Part shown: positions 1 through 9,418 of the stretch, in pieces | How positions within the stretch are numbered: the stretch's first letter is position 1 | Layout of the letters: every line of letters begins with the position of its first letter | NCBI RefSeq assembly: GCF_000248075.1 | Contig: NZ_BAFB01000036.1 | Coordinates: 1 to 64,000, forward strand | From: Gordonia otitidis NBRC 100426 | GTDB taxonomy: Bacteria > Actinomycetota > Actinomycetes > Mycobacteriales > Mycobacteriaceae | Length of the DNA: 64,000 nt | Direction of reading: 5' to 3' | The notes under the pieces: model-generated | The model's input: the letters and a program-made list of their open reading frames with translations, nothing else | Databases searched by the model: none | Told to the model about the DNA's origin: nothing | Made by a program: the position numbers and the translations under genes

Positions 1-936
1 GTCGGTGATGATCGTCAGCAGCGTATAGATCCGCGCGTCGTAGGGGTCGCGTCCGGCCAGCTCGAGTTCGTCCCTGATCCTGGCGACCGTGTCGCGCAGG
101 ATGTGCTTTGTCGGAGCTCCGACGAAGATGGCCTCGGCGTTCTGCGCCGCGAACCGTCGTCCGCGCGGCGACGCGCCTGCCTGGTAGATGACCGGCGAGC
201 CCTGCGGCGACGGTTCGGACAGGTGGATTCCCGGCACGGTGAAGTGGTCACCGCGGTGACCGATGTGATGCACCTTCGACGGGTCGGCGAAGATGCCTGT
301 GCCCCGATCGCGAAGCACCGCGTCGCGTTCCCACGAGCCCTCCCAGAGTTTGTAGAGCACGGTCAGGTACTCGTCGGCGTGGTCGTAGCGGCTGTCGTGC
401 GCGAGTTGGTCGTCATCACCCATGTTGCGAGCAGCCGACGGTAGGTAGCCCGTCACGACGTTCCACCCGATCCGGCCCTTGGTGAGGTGGTCGAGTGTCG
501 AGAGGCGGCGTGCGAACGGATATGGGTGCTCGAATCCGGTGCCCGTGGTGATCCCGAAGCCGAGGTGTTGAGTGGCGTGAGCCATCGCGGAGACGAGCAG
601 CAGCGGGTCGTTGACCGGGATCTGTGCGCCCTGGCGGATGGCCGCCTCGTCGGTGCCCGCGTACACGTCGTAGGTGCCGAGCACGTCGGCGATGAACAGG
701 CCGTCGAAACCCCCGGTCTCGAGCAGGCGGGCGAGGTCGACCCAGTAGTCGAGAGTGTTGTAGTCCCAGGACCGGTCGTCCGGGTGTCGCCACAGACCGG
801 GCGATTGATGGGCCACGCAGTTCATGTCGAACGCATTGAAACGGACACGCCGCCGCGGGGAGGGGCCGGTTGACTCGGCGGGACGATGCGGCGCGGCAGA
901 GTCGTGCACGGTAGAGAAATGATCACTGGTGGACAC
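1..936 (-). CDS. NtaA/DmoA-type FMN-dependent monooxygenase, 3' end outside window
   Basis: The reading frame runs leftward off the window, so the C-terminus is missing. About 300 residues are visible. The stretch FNAFDMNCVAHQSPGLWRHP and later ITTGTGFEHPYPFARRLSTL are typical of the bacterial luciferase-like NtaA/SnaA/DszA/DmoA monooxygenases, which use reduced FMN from a separate reductase to oxidise sulfur or nitrogen compounds. The substrate cannot be told. The start is uncertain: in-frame GTG codons lie at 936 and 909, neither with a convincing ribosome site. The ATG at 825 would cut into the conserved first strand, so a start upstream of it is needed. No cognate flavin reductase is visible beside it. 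Confidence 0.8.
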   Translation of the reverse strand, partial: MSTSDHFSTVHDSAAPHRPAESTGPSPRRRVRFNAFDMNCVAHQSPGLWRHPDDRSWDYNTLDYWVDLARLLETGGFDGLFIADVLGTYDVYAGTDEAAIRQGAQIPVNDPLLLVSAMAHATQHLGFGITTGTGFEHPYPFARRLSTLDHLTKGRIGWNVVTGYLPSAARNMGDDDQLAHDSRYDHADEYLTVLYKLWEGSWERDAVLRDRGTGIFADPSKVHHIGHRGDHFTVPGIHLSEPSPQGSPVIYQAGASPRGRRFAAQNAEAIFVGAPTKHILRDTVARIRDELELAGRDPYDARIYTLLTIITD

Positions 937-1013
937 TCGGTCGATCGTGCGGGCTCCCGGCCAACCCCACCAGGTTTGTGCGCACGGCGGGTCGAAGGGG
1001 TACAGATGGGGAG

Positions 1014-1514
1014 ATGAATGCCTCCGAAATTCTTCTCGACGGATTCAGCCGCATCAAGGACGGGGTGCACGGCGTCCTCGACGGGATCGATGAACAGCGA
1101 CTGGGCCTCAGGGTGGCGCCGGACGCGAACACCATCGCCTGGTTGATCTGGCACCTCACCCGAGTCCAGGATGCGCAGGTTGCCGACGTCGCGGGTCACG
1201 ATCAGGTCTGGACGACGGGCGGCTGGTACGAGAGCTTCGCCTTGCCGTTCGGTCCGGAGGCCAGCGGCTACGGGCAGTCACCGGAAGAAGTGCGGCGGGT
1301 CGTCGCAGAACCGGAGCAACTTCTCGGCTACTACGACGCCACGCACGAGGCAACGGTCGCGTATCTGTCGACGCTCGACGACGACGATCTCGACCGAGTC
1401 GTCGACGACAACTGGGATCCGCCCGTCACCCTCGGAGTGCGACTGGTCAGCGTCGTCGACGACGACGCCAAACACCTCGGGCAGGCCGAGTTTCTGCGCG
1501 GACTCGACGCCTGA
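1014..1514 (+). CDS. DinB-superfamily / DUF664 protein
   Basis: A 166-residue protein beginning MNASEILLDGF. The four-helix layout with histidines in IWHLTR (about residue 45) and in the C-terminal DDAKHLGQAEFLRG fits the DUF664 branch of the DinB metal-binding fold. In actinobacteria this branch includes mycothiol-dependent transferases; the exact reaction here is unknown. The ATG at 1014 is preferred over the GTG at 978: the conserved region starts immediately after it, and a GGGGAG run and a TACAGA -10-like box 7 nt upstream are both present. It stands alone between genes on the opposite strand. Confidence 0.75.
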   Translation: MNASEILLDGFSRIKDGVHGVLDGIDEQRLGLRVAPDANTIAWLIWHLTRVQDAQVADVAGHDQVWTTGGWYESFALPFGPEASGYGQSPEEVRRVVAEPEQLLGYYDATHEATVAYLSTLDDDDLDRVVDDNWDPPVTLGVRLVSVVDDDAKHLGQAEFLRGLDA

Positions 1515-1559
1515 CAACAAGGCCTACCCGGTGTGCGAACTACTGGGATACGTTCTGGC

Positions 1560-1979
1560 TCACGGCTTCCAGCAGCCCTTGAGGGTCTGGAAGTCGCCCG
1601 CGAACGAGGTGCCTCCGACGCAGGTGGGTCCGTTCTTGCCGTCGACGGTGACCGTGGCGCCGGGCCCCGCGATGCCGATGGCGAGTCCCGGTTTGATCCC
1701 GGTCATGGTGACAGATGCTTTGGGCCCCACGGCAATCGCCGCCGGACCAGCGTAGTTGTCGGCCTTCGATGAAGCCGTGCCGCCGTTGTCCGTGACCGCG
1801 AGACTCAGGCCGGTCGCACCCGATTCGGCCGTGCAACTCGACATGGTCGAACTCTGACCGGGCAGTGCCGGGCACACCTGCGGTGCGGCCGCAGCATTCG
1901 GTGCGGCGGCGAATGCGATAGCTCCCGCGCCGGCGGTGGTGATCATGGCTCCGAGCGCGATACGGGCTGCGTTCCGCAT
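1560..1979 (-). CDS. Small secreted protein of unknown function
   Basis: A 139-residue protein with a clear AGGAG ribosome site 7 nt before the ATG at 1979. Residues 1-32 form a signal peptide: RNAAR, then an Ala/Gly-rich hydrophobic core ending in NAAAA. The mature part has four cysteines (in VCPAL, SSCTAE, PTCVG and KGCW), likely two disulfides, and many Gly, Ala and Thr residues. It resembles the small exported proteins common in mycolic-acid actinobacteria, but I recognise no catalytic motif and assign no function. It is convergent with the DinB gene and lies downstream of the response regulator on the same strand with a 94-bp gap. Confidence 0.75.
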   Translation of the reverse strand: MRNAARIALGAMITTAGAGAIAFAAAPNAAAAPQVCPALPGQSSTMSSCTAESGATGLSLAVTDNGGTASSKADNYAGPAAIAVGPKASVTMTGIKPGLAIGIAGPGATVTVDGKNGPTCVGGTSFAGDFQTLKGCWKP

Positions 1980-2073
1980 GGAATTCTCCTTGGTTGTCGG
2001 TGGACGATCACCAGCGATTCGGAACAGCGTCCGACGCCGGATGGGAGCCGTCGGGCAGAAATATGGTGTCGGG

Positions 2074-2688
2074 TCAGATCCACCCGCGGTCACGGGCGAT
2101 ATGGGCGGCTTCACCGCGAGTGGCAGCACCGGTTTTCCCGATGGCAGACGACAGGTGGTTGCGCACCGTTCCAGCGGACAGATGTACCGTGGCCGCGATC
2201 GTTGCGACGGTTGCGCCGGACAGCGCTGCACGCAGTACGTCGGTCTCGCGCACTGTCAACGGATTCTCACCGCTGGTGAGGCTTTCTGTCGCAAGCATCG
2301 GGTCGACCACGCGCAGGCCTGCGTGTACCCGCCGGACGGCATCGGCGAGTTCGGCTGCCGGGGTGTCCTTGACGACGAAACCCGACGCTCCTGCGTCGAT
2401 TGCCCGTCGCAGGTATCCAGGACGCCCGAATGTCGTGACGATCAGCGAACGTACCCCCGGCAGTTGTGTGCGAATGGCTGCTGCCGCCTCGATGCCGTTT
2501 GCTCCCGGCATCTCGATGTCGAGCAGGCACACCTGCGCATCGGAATCGCGCGCAGCGTCGATCACCTCGTCGCCCCGTCCCACCTGCGCCACGACCTCGA
2601 GGTCGGGTTCGAGGTCGAGAAGCGCAGCGAGCGCTCCGCGGACGAGCGCCTGATCGTCGGCGAGTAGTAGCCGGATCGGGTCACTCAT
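2074..2688 (-). CDS. NarL/FixJ-family response regulator
   Basis: A 204-residue two-domain regulator. The receiver domain (about residues 5-120) has the acidic pair D11-D12, the phosphorylation site D57 in CLLDIEMPG and the conserved lysine in FVVKD. A LuxR-type helix-turn-helix follows (about 140-200: PLTVRETDVL, then TIAATVHLSAGTVRNHLSS). The start overlaps the stop of the histidine kinase by four bases (ATGA), so the two are translationally coupled and almost certainly a cognate pair. The likely target is the ABC exporter operon in which both genes sit, in the style of DesKR or LiaRS pairs; that link is inferred from position. Confidence 0.93.
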   Translation of the reverse strand: MSDPIRLLLADDQALVRGALAALLDLEPDLEVVAQVGRGDEVIDAARDSDAQVCLLDIEMPGANGIEAAAAIRTQLPGVRSLIVTTFGRPGYLRRAIDAGASGFVVKDTPAAELADAVRRVHAGLRVVDPMLATESLTSGENPLTVRETDVLRAALSGATVATIAATVHLSAGTVRNHLSSAIGKTGAATRGEAAHIARDRGWI

Positions 2689-3788
2689 GAGATCTGCACC
2701 CGCACCGTCATTCCCGTTGAGTCGGAGTCGAAGAGCACTGTGCCGCCTGCCGATTCAACACGTTCGCGTAGGCCGCGCAGCCCATTGCCGTGTTCGGCGT
2801 CGCCGAGCCCGCGCCCGTCGTCGTGAACGGAGATCGAGGAGGCGTCGATGCGCACATCGCAGTGCCGCGCTCCGCTGTGTCTGACCACGTTGGTGACGGT
2901 TTCGCGCAACACCCAGGCGAACAGTTCGGCGTGATCTGTGGCAACAGTAGGTTCGGGCAGTGTCGCCTCGATACCCGCGGCGCGTAGCGCGCTGTCGGCA
3001 CCGGCGATGGTGTCGGGGAGATCGGGTGTCCGCATGCGGCCGACGGTTGCCCGTACCTGTGCGAGAGCATCGCGAGTCAGTTGGTTGATCTCGCCCAACT
3101 CGCGTTGTGCACGCGGCGGGTCGAGTTCGACGAGTCGCTGTGCGAGTTCGGTTTTCACGCTGATCACCGTCAGTGAGTGTCCGAGGATGTCGTGTACGTC
3201 GCGAGCGACGCGTTCGCGTTCGGCGACGATGGCCAGTCGGGCGTCGAGCTCGCGGCGACGTTCTTCCTCACGTTCGCGTTCACCCTCGCGAATGGCGATG
3301 AAACGAAAACCGACCATGGTCAATCCGACAGCGAGCAGTACGAGGACGATGCTGGCGTCGGTACTCCAGCCGAACAGGCGTGGCAGCGCAACCGAGGAGA
3401 CGACGAGGGCGCCGATACAGAGCAATGCCCAGCGTGTGGGAAAGCAGAAGGCGGCGACGACCATCAGGAAAGGCGCTGCGCCGAAGGCATTCTCGTTGAT
3501 GATGGGCAGCAGCGCCACCATCAGGCAGGTCAGCAGCACGAAGAAGGGTATGCCCCGCAGATCGGTGGCGTTGCGGCCGGTGAGTAGATAGACGCTCGCC
3601 CACAGGTATCCGCATGCGAAAACGGTGAGGATCGTGAGTCCGATCGTTTTCGTCACGGTCGAGTGACCGGAGGTGACGACGGCGGTGATCGGGTAGGCGA
3701 GGAAGATCATCCAGACAGCGGTGAACACCCAGCGCAGGTTGCGCCAGGGTGCCACCACGTCGCTGGCGAGACCGAACCGCTGCGCCAT
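2685..3788 (-). CDS. DesK/NarX-type sensor histidine kinase
   Basis: A membrane kinase of about 367 residues. The N-terminal half has several hydrophobic helices (WVFTAVWMIFLAYPITAVV and following). The HisKA_3 dimerisation helix has the phospho-acceptor His in RERVARDVHDILGHSL, and a HATPase domain ends with DDGRGLGDAEHGNGLRGLRE. The ATG at 3788 is chosen because GGGAG lies 6 nt before it; an adjacent ATG at 3791 would add one residue, and upstream in-frame starts reach into the permease gene. It is third in the minus-strand order ATPase, permease, kinase, regulator. No extracellular sensor domain is visible, so the signal is probably sensed within the membrane. Confidence 0.92.
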   Translation of the reverse strand: MAQRFGLASDVVAPWRNLRWVFTAVWMIFLAYPITAVVTSGHSTVTKTIGLTILTVFACGYLWASVYLLTGRNATDLRGIPFFVLLTCLMVALLPIINENAFGAAPFLMVVAAFCFPTRWALLCIGALVVSSVALPRLFGWSTDASIVLVLLAVGLTMVGFRFIAIREGEREREEERRRELDARLAIVAERERVARDVHDILGHSLTVISVKTELAQRLVELDPPRAQRELGEINQLTRDALAQVRATVGRMRTPDLPDTIAGADSALRAAGIEATLPEPTVATDHAELFAWVLRETVTNVVRHSGARHCDVRIDASSISVHDDGRGLGDAEHGNGLRGLRERVESAGGTVLFDSDSTGMTVRVQIS

Positions 3789-3858
3789 CATGGGCTCCCG
3801 ATGGTCATGGGCCTCGTTCTCCTGCTTGTACATCGTTGGTCGGGGCTGCTGCCGTCTG

Positions 3859-4665
3859 CTACTGGCGTTGCGTACTGCGACTGTAGAAGACCGCGGCAGC
3901 AATGGAGAACACAGCGGCCCAGACGACCAGATTGGCGATAGCGACCCAGAGCCCGATATGCGTGCCGTAGACCGTGACACCGTGGTCGAGCGGGTAGCGG
4001 GCAAGCGTCACCACTCCGAACATCGGGGTGAACTGGGAGATGGTCAGCATGGTGCCCTTCAGCGGCACGAACACGTTGCCCGCAAAGGCGAGGAGAGCCA
4101 GCACGCCACCCATGACCTGCATGGCCCCGTCGGAGCGCATGATGCTTCCGACGGCCAGTCCCAGTGCGGCGAACACCGACGCCCCGATCCACCCGAGCAA
4201 CAGGCACGCGATCGCGACACCGATGGGTGCGTGAGCGCCGGTGGCCACTCCGGCGATGCAGAGCACCACGATCGGTAGTGCTCCCATTGCCAGGGCCACA
4301 CCGACTTTCGTGGCCACATAGCCCGCCGGCTGCAGTGGTGTCATCATGAGCGTTCTGGTCCAGCCGGCTTGCTGTTCGATCGCCACCGAGGCCGCGTTCG
4401 TGGCTGCGGCGAGGATTGCCCCGTAGACGGCCATACCGATGAGTACGTAGAAGGCGACATTGCCCGATCCCACAGTGTCGTTCGTCTTTTGGGTCGCACC
4501 GAAAACGAGATAGAGCAGAGCGGGCATCGCCACGGTGAAGATCATTGCGCGGCGATTGCGCAGCACGCGGCGGATGTCGAGGCGTAGATAGGTGGGTGAG
4601 GGGAGGAATCCGCGCAGGGAGTCCGAACCGGACGTGGTCGGAGCGTCGGAAGTGTGCACGTTCAT
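3859..4665 (-). CDS. ABC-2 type exporter permease
   Basis: A 268-residue membrane protein with about six hydrophobic segments, for example AMIFTVAMPALLYLVFGA, VAFYVLIGMAVYGAILAA and VMGGVLALLAFAGNVFVPL. This is the usual size and layout of ABC-2 permeases of drug or lipid exporters. It follows the ATPase by 45 bp and precedes the sensor kinase by about 70 bp on the same strand, so the four genes form a transporter plus two-component unit. Such modules often respond to membrane-active compounds; the exported substrate cannot be read from the sequence. Confidence 0.88.
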   Translation of the reverse strand: MNVHTSDAPTTSGSDSLRGFLPSPTYLRLDIRRVLRNRRAMIFTVAMPALLYLVFGATQKTNDTVGSGNVAFYVLIGMAVYGAILAAATNAASVAIEQQAGWTRTLMMTPLQPAGYVATKVGVALAMGALPIVVLCIAGVATGAHAPIGVAIACLLLGWIGASVFAALGLAVGSIMRSDGAMQVMGGVLALLAFAGNVFVPLKGTMLTISQFTPMFGVVTLARYPLDHGVTVYGTHIGLWVAIANLVVWAAVFSIAAAVFYSRSTQRQ

Positions 4666-4710
4666 GATGGCGCGCCTTTCGGTGTGCAGGGTGTGTGCGA
4701 TGGTCGTCGG

Positions 4711-5655
4711 TCAGTCTGTGGTGAGCGCGACGAACGCGTCTTCGAGGTTGTGGGTTGCGATCTCGAGCTCTCGCGCGTCGGTCGTGGTGAGCAGGCACCG
4801 CGCGAGTGCGTCGGAATCGTTCGCGGACAGATAGGTTCGTCCACCACGTCGTTCGACGACCTCGAGGTCGGGAAACTCGCTGGCGACGACAGACACGCTG
4901 TCCTCGTCGAGGATCGCCGAGACCACGCGTCGACTGGCGATGTTGCGGATCTCGGCGGTGGAACCGTCGGCGACGATGCGCCCGTGCGACACCATCACGA
5001 GGCGGTCGGCGAAATCATCGGCCTCTTCCAGATAGTGGGTGGCGAAGACGACTGTGCGACCGGCGCCGGCGTCGGCGCGGATCGCCGACCAGAAGGCGCG
5101 CCGGGATTCGACGTCCATGCCCGCCGTGGGTTCGTCGAGAACGATGAGGTCGGGATCGGGAAGTGTCGCCAACGCGAACTTCAGGCGCTGCTGCTCGCCG
5201 CCGGAGCATCGGGAGACCTTGCGTGCCGCGATGTCTGCGACGCCGGCGCGAGCCATTGTCGCCCCGACGTCGCGCGTGCGGCCGTGCAGGTCGGCGATGA
5301 TCCGCATGGTCTCCTCGACCGTGAAGTCGGGCAGGAGTCCGCCGCTTTGCAGGACCGCGGCGACCCGCCCCGTTCGCGCGGCCTTGCGCGCGGGCAAACC
5401 GTCCACCTCGACAGTGCCCGAATCCGGTTGTGTCAGGCCGAGAACCATGTCGAGTGTCGTGGTCTTACCTGCGCCGTTGGGGCCGAGGAAAGCGACGACC
5501 TCGCCGGGATCGATCGTCATGCTGAGACCGTCGACGGCGGTGACGTCCGAACCGTTTCCGCTGCGGAAGGTCTTGGTGACGTCGTCGATGACGAGTGCGG
5601 GCACGGAGCGAGTGGCGCTCGGTGCCCGAGTCGCGGAGGGATCGATGTTGTTCAT
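4711..5655 (-). CDS. ABC exporter ATP-binding protein
   Basis: A 314-residue ATPase with Walker A (GPNGAGKTTT), a signature that reads CSGGEQQR, and Walker B (LIVLDEPTAGMD), followed by the H-loop in VVFATHYLEE. The roughly 90-residue C-terminal extension after the nucleotide-binding domain is typical of DrrA/CcmA-like exporter ATPases. The start at ATG 5655 (MNNIDPS) is preferred to a TTG at 5721. It is the first gene of the operon with the permease and two-component genes. Confidence 0.92.
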   Translation of the reverse strand: MNNIDPSATRAPSATRSVPALVIDDVTKTFRSGNGSDVTAVDGLSMTIDPGEVVAFLGPNGAGKTTTLDMVLGLTQPDSGTVEVDGLPARKAARTGRVAAVLQSGGLLPDFTVEETMRIIADLHGRTRDVGATMARAGVADIAARKVSRCSGGEQQRLKFALATLPDPDLIVLDEPTAGMDVESRRAFWSAIRADAGAGRTVVFATHYLEEADDFADRLVMVSHGRIVADGSTAEIRNIASRRVVSAILDEDSVSVVASEFPDLEVVERRGGRTYLSANDSDALARCLLTTTDARELEIATHNLEDAFVALTTD

Positions 5656-5739
5656 GACATCAAGACTGTCGCCTCTGCGGCGTCCGGACTCAGAGCAGAT
5701 GTCACGTTTCGCCCATGACAATCGTCATGGCCCAGGGGG

Positions 5740-7686
5740 TCAGCCCACGTGCACGACCGGACGCTCGGCGATGTCGGGCTCGGCTCGTCGAACCACTTCT
5801 CGTGTCACGGCGGCGACTTCGCCCTCGCCGATGAACAGGAACCTCAGGAGGTTGACCAGCGGATTGGTCTCGCTCCATTCGAAGTACACATTGGGCACGA
5901 TGCCGGTCTGCTCCCGGATGGCGAGCAGCGTGGCGGCGATCGTGTTCGGCACCGCGGCGGAATCGACCCAGAGGATTCGGTAGCCGCCCTCCCGATAGCG
6001 TCCGTGGATCTCTAGATCGGTGGCGAAGTCCGACGAATCGGTCACGTTCACTTCGAGGAACACGATCTGATCTGCGTCCGGGATGTGGCTTTCGGCCCGC
6101 TGTTGCAGTTCTTTGTCGTGGTATTCGTGCAGCGATCGTTCGTCAGGATCGTGGGTGACGATCTGGATCTCGCCGGAGGCGGCGGCCTCGTCGATGATCC
6201 GCTGCGCTGTCTCGTCGAAAGTGATCGCGCCACTTCGTAGCTCAAACGATCGATTGATTCGTGATGCGAACGACACGATCAGGATGGCCGCGATGAAGAA
6301 CGCCGCGACCTGCACTCCCTCTGGGCGTTCGATGATGTTCGCGATCGTCGTGTAGATGAAGATCACCGAGATCGTCGTGAACATCAGGGTGAGCCGCCGA
6401 TTGCGCCGCTTGCGGACAGAGAGCGTGACAGCGATGGCCGCGGACGTCATCAGTACCAGTACGCCGGTGGCGTATGCCCCGCCCTGGGCGTCGACGTTTG
6501 CGTCGAAATAGATCGTGACACCGAAGGCGATGACGGCGAAGACGACGACGAGTGGCCGCGTCGCGCGGGCCCAGTCCGGGGCCATCCCGTAGCGGGGTAG
6601 GTAGCGCGGCACCAGGTTCAGCAAACCGGCCATGGCCGAGGCGCCGGCGAACCAGAGGATGAGAATGGTGCTGATGTCGTAGACGGTGCCGAATCCGCTG
6701 CCGAGGTAGTCGTGGCCCAGATAGGCGAGAGCGCGACCGTTGGCCTTGCCGCCCGGCTGAAACTCGTTCTCGGGGATGAGGATCGTGCATACGAGGCTGC
6801 TGGTGATGAGGAAGACGCTCATGATCAGGGCCGACGTCGTGAGCAGCCGTCGAGTGCCGCGGATTCGGGTGATCGGATGGTCGGGCGGGTCAGCAGGTGA
6901 ACCGTCGACCTGCGGCATGACCGCGACACCCGTTTCGAAACCGGACAATCCGAGTGCGAGTTTGGGAAACACGAGGACGGCGATCGCGGCCACCATCCAC
7001 GGATTGCCGTGTTCGGTGAACATTGCCGATTGCCAGTCGATGACCAGATGCGGGGCGTCGACGATGTGCCATAGTGCGGTGGCGATCACGACCAGGTTGA
7101 GGCTCAGGTACACGGCAACCAGCGCGACCGCGATGGTGATCGCCTCGGTGAAACCGCGTAGGAACACCGCGGCCAGCAGTGCCAGCAGGATCAGGGTGAT
7201 CAGCACCGTGTGGTCCGAGAAACCCCGTGGGACGAGTGGATTCTCGACAAGGTGCGCCGTCGCGTCGGCCGCCGACAGGGTCATGGTGATCAGGAAGTCG
7301 GTGGCAGCGAATCCGAGGAGGACCAGCACGAAGATCTTGCCACCCCACTTGGGGAGCAGTCGCTCGAGCATGGCTATCGAGCCCTCGCCCTTCGGCGACT
7401 TACCTGCGACGTACCGGTAGACAGGGAGCGCCCCGAACAGGGTCAGTGCGACGAGTACGAGCGTTGCAACGGGAGCCACGGTTCCCGCGGCGAGCGCAGC
7501 GATACCAGGCTGATAGCCGAGCGTCGAGAAGTAGTCGACACCGGTCAGGCACATCACCTTCCACCAGGGGTGCGTGTGCGATTCCTCGCTCGGGATCCGG
7601 TGCGGACCCATCAACCCTGCGGGTTCCGGCGAGATGTCGGACAACAACCATTGCCGTAGCCGGTGTTCGGAAACGTCTGAACTCAC
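5740..7686 (-). CDS. APC-superfamily permease with C-terminal soluble domain
   Basis: A 648-residue transporter with about 12 hydrophobic helices over residues 45-480. The motif [19 protein letters not shown] in the first helix has the Gly-rich unwound region of amino acid-polyamine-cation transporters. A soluble tail of about 160 residues follows (from about residue 490, [11 protein letters not shown]). The layout resembles large APC permeases such as the KimA potassium importers, but substrate is unknown. The GTG start at 7686 is supported by a TAGTGT -10 box ending 6 nt before it, implying a leaderless mRNA. The gene is divergent from the porin genes. Confidence 0.85.
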   Translation of the reverse strand: MSSDVSEHRLRQWLLSDISPEPAGLMGPHRIPSEESHTHPWWKVMCLTGVDYFSTLGYQPGIAALAAGTVAPVATLVLVALTLFGALPVYRYVAGKSPKGEGSIAMLERLLPKWGGKIFVLVLLGFAATDFLITMTLSAADATAHLVENPLVPRGFSDHTVLITLILLALLAAVFLRGFTEAITIAVALVAVYLSLNLVVIATALWHIVDAPHLVIDWQSAMFTEHGNPWMVAAIAVLVFPKLALGLSGFETGVAVMPQVDGSPADPPDHPITRIRGTRRLLTTSALIMSVFLITSSLVCTILIPENEFQPGGKANGRALAYLGHDYLGSGFGTVYDISTILILWFAGASAMAGLLNLVPRYLPRYGMAPDWARATRPLVVVFAVIAFGVTIYFDANVDAQGGAYATGVLVLMTSAAIAVTLSVRKRRNRRLTLMFTTISVIFIYTTIANIIERPEGVQVAAFFIAAILIVSFASRINRSFELRSGAITFDETAQRIIDEAAASGEIQIVTHDPDERSLHEYHDKELQQRAESHIPDADQIVFLEVNVTDSSDFATDLEIHGRYREGGYRILWVDSAAVPNTIAATLLAIREQTGIVPNVYFEWSETNPLVNLLRFLFIGEGEVAAVTREVVRRAEPDIAERPVVHVG

Positions 7687-7993
7687 TCGTGAACACTAAC
7701 CGGGTGAGGGCTGGGACGGTATGACAAAGGCGACGTCCACTTTCGGTGATCCGCGAACTGTCGCATATGACCGCTCTTCGACGGGACAAATCGTACAAAT
7801 CGAAAGTTCCTGTCGTGCAATGGATTCGAAGATCACAAGTTGGTCAATGTGCCGCGCTGGAGACAGCTCCAGTTCATCGGTCGTTTGCCGAGATCTCAGT
7901 ACAGTTCGCGCGGAGTTGCCGCTGGGGCGACCACCGGCCGTGCGCGTCTGATGCGAGCGGGACCACGTGTGAACACATCTTTGAGGGGACTAC
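7687..7993. promoter_or_regulatory. Divergent intergenic region between permease and porin genes
   Basis: This 307-bp region holds no credible gene. On the minus strand, TAGTGT (7693-7698) is the likely -10 of the permease. Toward the porin there are two direct copies of ACAAATCG (7786-7793 and 7795-7802), a small perfect hairpin CTGGAG-ACAG-CTCCAG (7857-7872), and the porin ribosome site GAGGGG just before the ATG at 7994. A long porin leader or an operator array is possible; neither is proven. Confidence 0.4.
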
Positions 7994-8674
7994 ATGACCA
8001 CCAACGAGTCACGGATGCGGCGAGGTGCCGTCGGCGCACTGGCCATCGGCGCCGTCGCGACCGCAGTAGGCCTCGCCGCGGCTCCCGCGCACGGCGACGC
8101 CTTCGTCCGCTTGCCGGGAGGAACAGCTACCGGCGACGGGCTCACGCTGACCCGCAGCAACGAGTACGCGCAGATCTCGCCGTCACTCGCGGCCAACGGG
8201 CTGGGTCGTACCGCATGGGTGAGCGGCAACATCACCCTGAAGGCGCCCAATCTCAAGCCGTCTCCCGCAGGACCCAACAACGGTCCGCAGGGAGAGTCGG
8301 CAGCTCCCGGAACCGGAGGCGTCTCGACTGACGGTGCTGCCGCGACGCTGTCTGTGGGCTACATCGTGGGATGCCAGGTGAACATCGGGTCGATGACGGT
8401 TGGTGTCACCGGCAGCCTCAACGCGATCACCGGCGCGCCGACCGGTACCGGCAGCATCAGCCTGCCGATCAGCCCCGGGCAGGTCGTCTTCGCGCAGATC
8501 GACTACAAGGACGTCGAGAAGCCGGGTACGCAGTACTTCAACTACGACCGGGTCCAGCTCAACATCAACGGTTGCGCCGGCTACGCGCAGGCCCGCTCGT
8601 ACGCGGTCGTGGAGACCACCGGCAGCGATCACCAGAAGGTCAACCTCTACGGCAAGCCCTTCTCGATCGGCTGA
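7994..8674 (+). CDS. MspA-family outer-membrane porin (first copy)
   Basis: A 226-residue exported protein. A signal peptide covers about residues 1-35 (RMRRGAVGALAIGAVATAVG, ending APAHGDA). The mature part carries MspA landmarks: LTLTRSNEYAQISPSL, then GYIVGCQVNIG, NINGCAGYAQARSYA near the end, and two cysteines likely to pair. MspA proteins form octameric channels across the mycolic-acid outer membrane for small hydrophilic solutes. A GAGGGG ribosome site precedes the ATG. The second copy follows after 36 bp, so both are probably co-transcribed. An insertion of about 25 residues rich in Pro, Gly and Asn (around residues 85-112) is absent from the second copy. Confidence 0.93.
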   Translation: MTTNESRMRRGAVGALAIGAVATAVGLAAAPAHGDAFVRLPGGTATGDGLTLTRSNEYAQISPSLAANGLGRTAWVSGNITLKAPNLKPSPAGPNNGPQGESAAPGTGGVSTDGAAATLSVGYIVGCQVNIGSMTVGVTGSLNAITGAPTGTGSISLPISPGQVVFAQIDYKDVEKPGTQYFNYDRVQLNINGCAGYAQARSYAVVETTGSDHQKVNLYGKPFSIG

Positions 8675-8710
8675 CCGCCCCGCACGACACTCCAACACTC
8701 GAGGGAAGAA

Positions 8711-9391
8711 ATGAACATCAGCTTGAAACGGCTCGTCACCATCGGGGCCCCTGCGGCATTCACGACTGTTGCCGCTCTGATGGCACCGGCCATCGCGCAC
8801 GCCGACGTCCACGTCGCACTGCCGTCACAGACGGATCAGCAGACGCTGGGCGACGGCACCGTCGTCTCCGTGACGCGTAGCAACGAAACCGCCAACATCA
8901 ATCCGTCACTCGGTGGCACGCCGTTGCACCGCAACGCCTGGGTGTCGGCCAGCTACGCGGTCAAGACCAGCAAGGACGCCAAGAAGATCAAGATCCAGGC
9001 CGGGTACATCGTCGGTTGCCAGGTCAACATCTCCGGAGTGACCGGGAGCGGCAACGGTTCGGGTACGGCGACGCCGAGCACCAGCGGCGGCGCTACGGTC
9101 ACCGGCGCGAGCGCCGGTGCCGGCGGATCGCTGAGCATCGGACCCGGCCAGGCCGTGAACTACTACATCAACGACGTGGAGTCGGCCGACGACTTCGGCT
9201 CTGACAAGCACAGCAGCAAGGTCGGCTACAAGAACACCAACCACGCCAAGCTGAGCTACACCAACGAGACGATGCAGGTCAACGGCTGCGCAGGCTATGC
9301 GCAGGCGCGGTCGTTCGCCAACGTCTACGTCGTCACCAGCAACGCCGAGCAGGTCGTGACGTTCTATGGGAAGCCCTTCAGCCTCGGATAA
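8711..9391 (+). CDS. MspA-family outer-membrane porin (second copy)
   Basis: Also 226 residues, with a signal peptide ending ALMAPAIAHA and an AGGGAAGAA ribosome site before the ATG. It shares the landmarks of its neighbour (VTRSNETANINPSLGG, AGYIVGCQVNISG, VNGCAGYAQARSFANVY, ending FYGKPFSLG). It differs in a Gly/Ser-rich loop around residues 112-140 and in a more lysine-rich region before the first conserved cysteine, where loop changes could alter pore charge. The two porins may form separate or mixed pores. A strong hairpin terminator follows at 9419-9455. Confidence 0.93.
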   Translation: MNISLKRLVTIGAPAAFTTVAALMAPAIAHADVHVALPSQTDQQTLGDGTVVSVTRSNETANINPSLGGTPLHRNAWVSASYAVKTSKDAKKIKIQAGYIVGCQVNISGVTGSGNGSGTATPSTSGGATVTGASAGAGGSLSIGPGQAVNYYINDVESADDFGSDKHSSKVGYKNTNHAKLSYTNETMQVNGCAGYAQARSFANVYVVTSNAEQVVTFYGKPFSLG

Positions 9392-9418
9392 CCTCTCACC
9401 CGAGTCTGGATTCGACGG

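Noticed and set aside
4654-5718. 354-codon open frame on the plus strand
   Set aside because: Antisense to the ABC ATPase with its intact Walker motifs; a GC-rich shadow frame with no recognisable domain.
7721-7951. 76-codon plus-strand open frame in the permease-porin gap
   Set aside because: Low-complexity Ser/Arg product, no ribosome site and no family resemblance.
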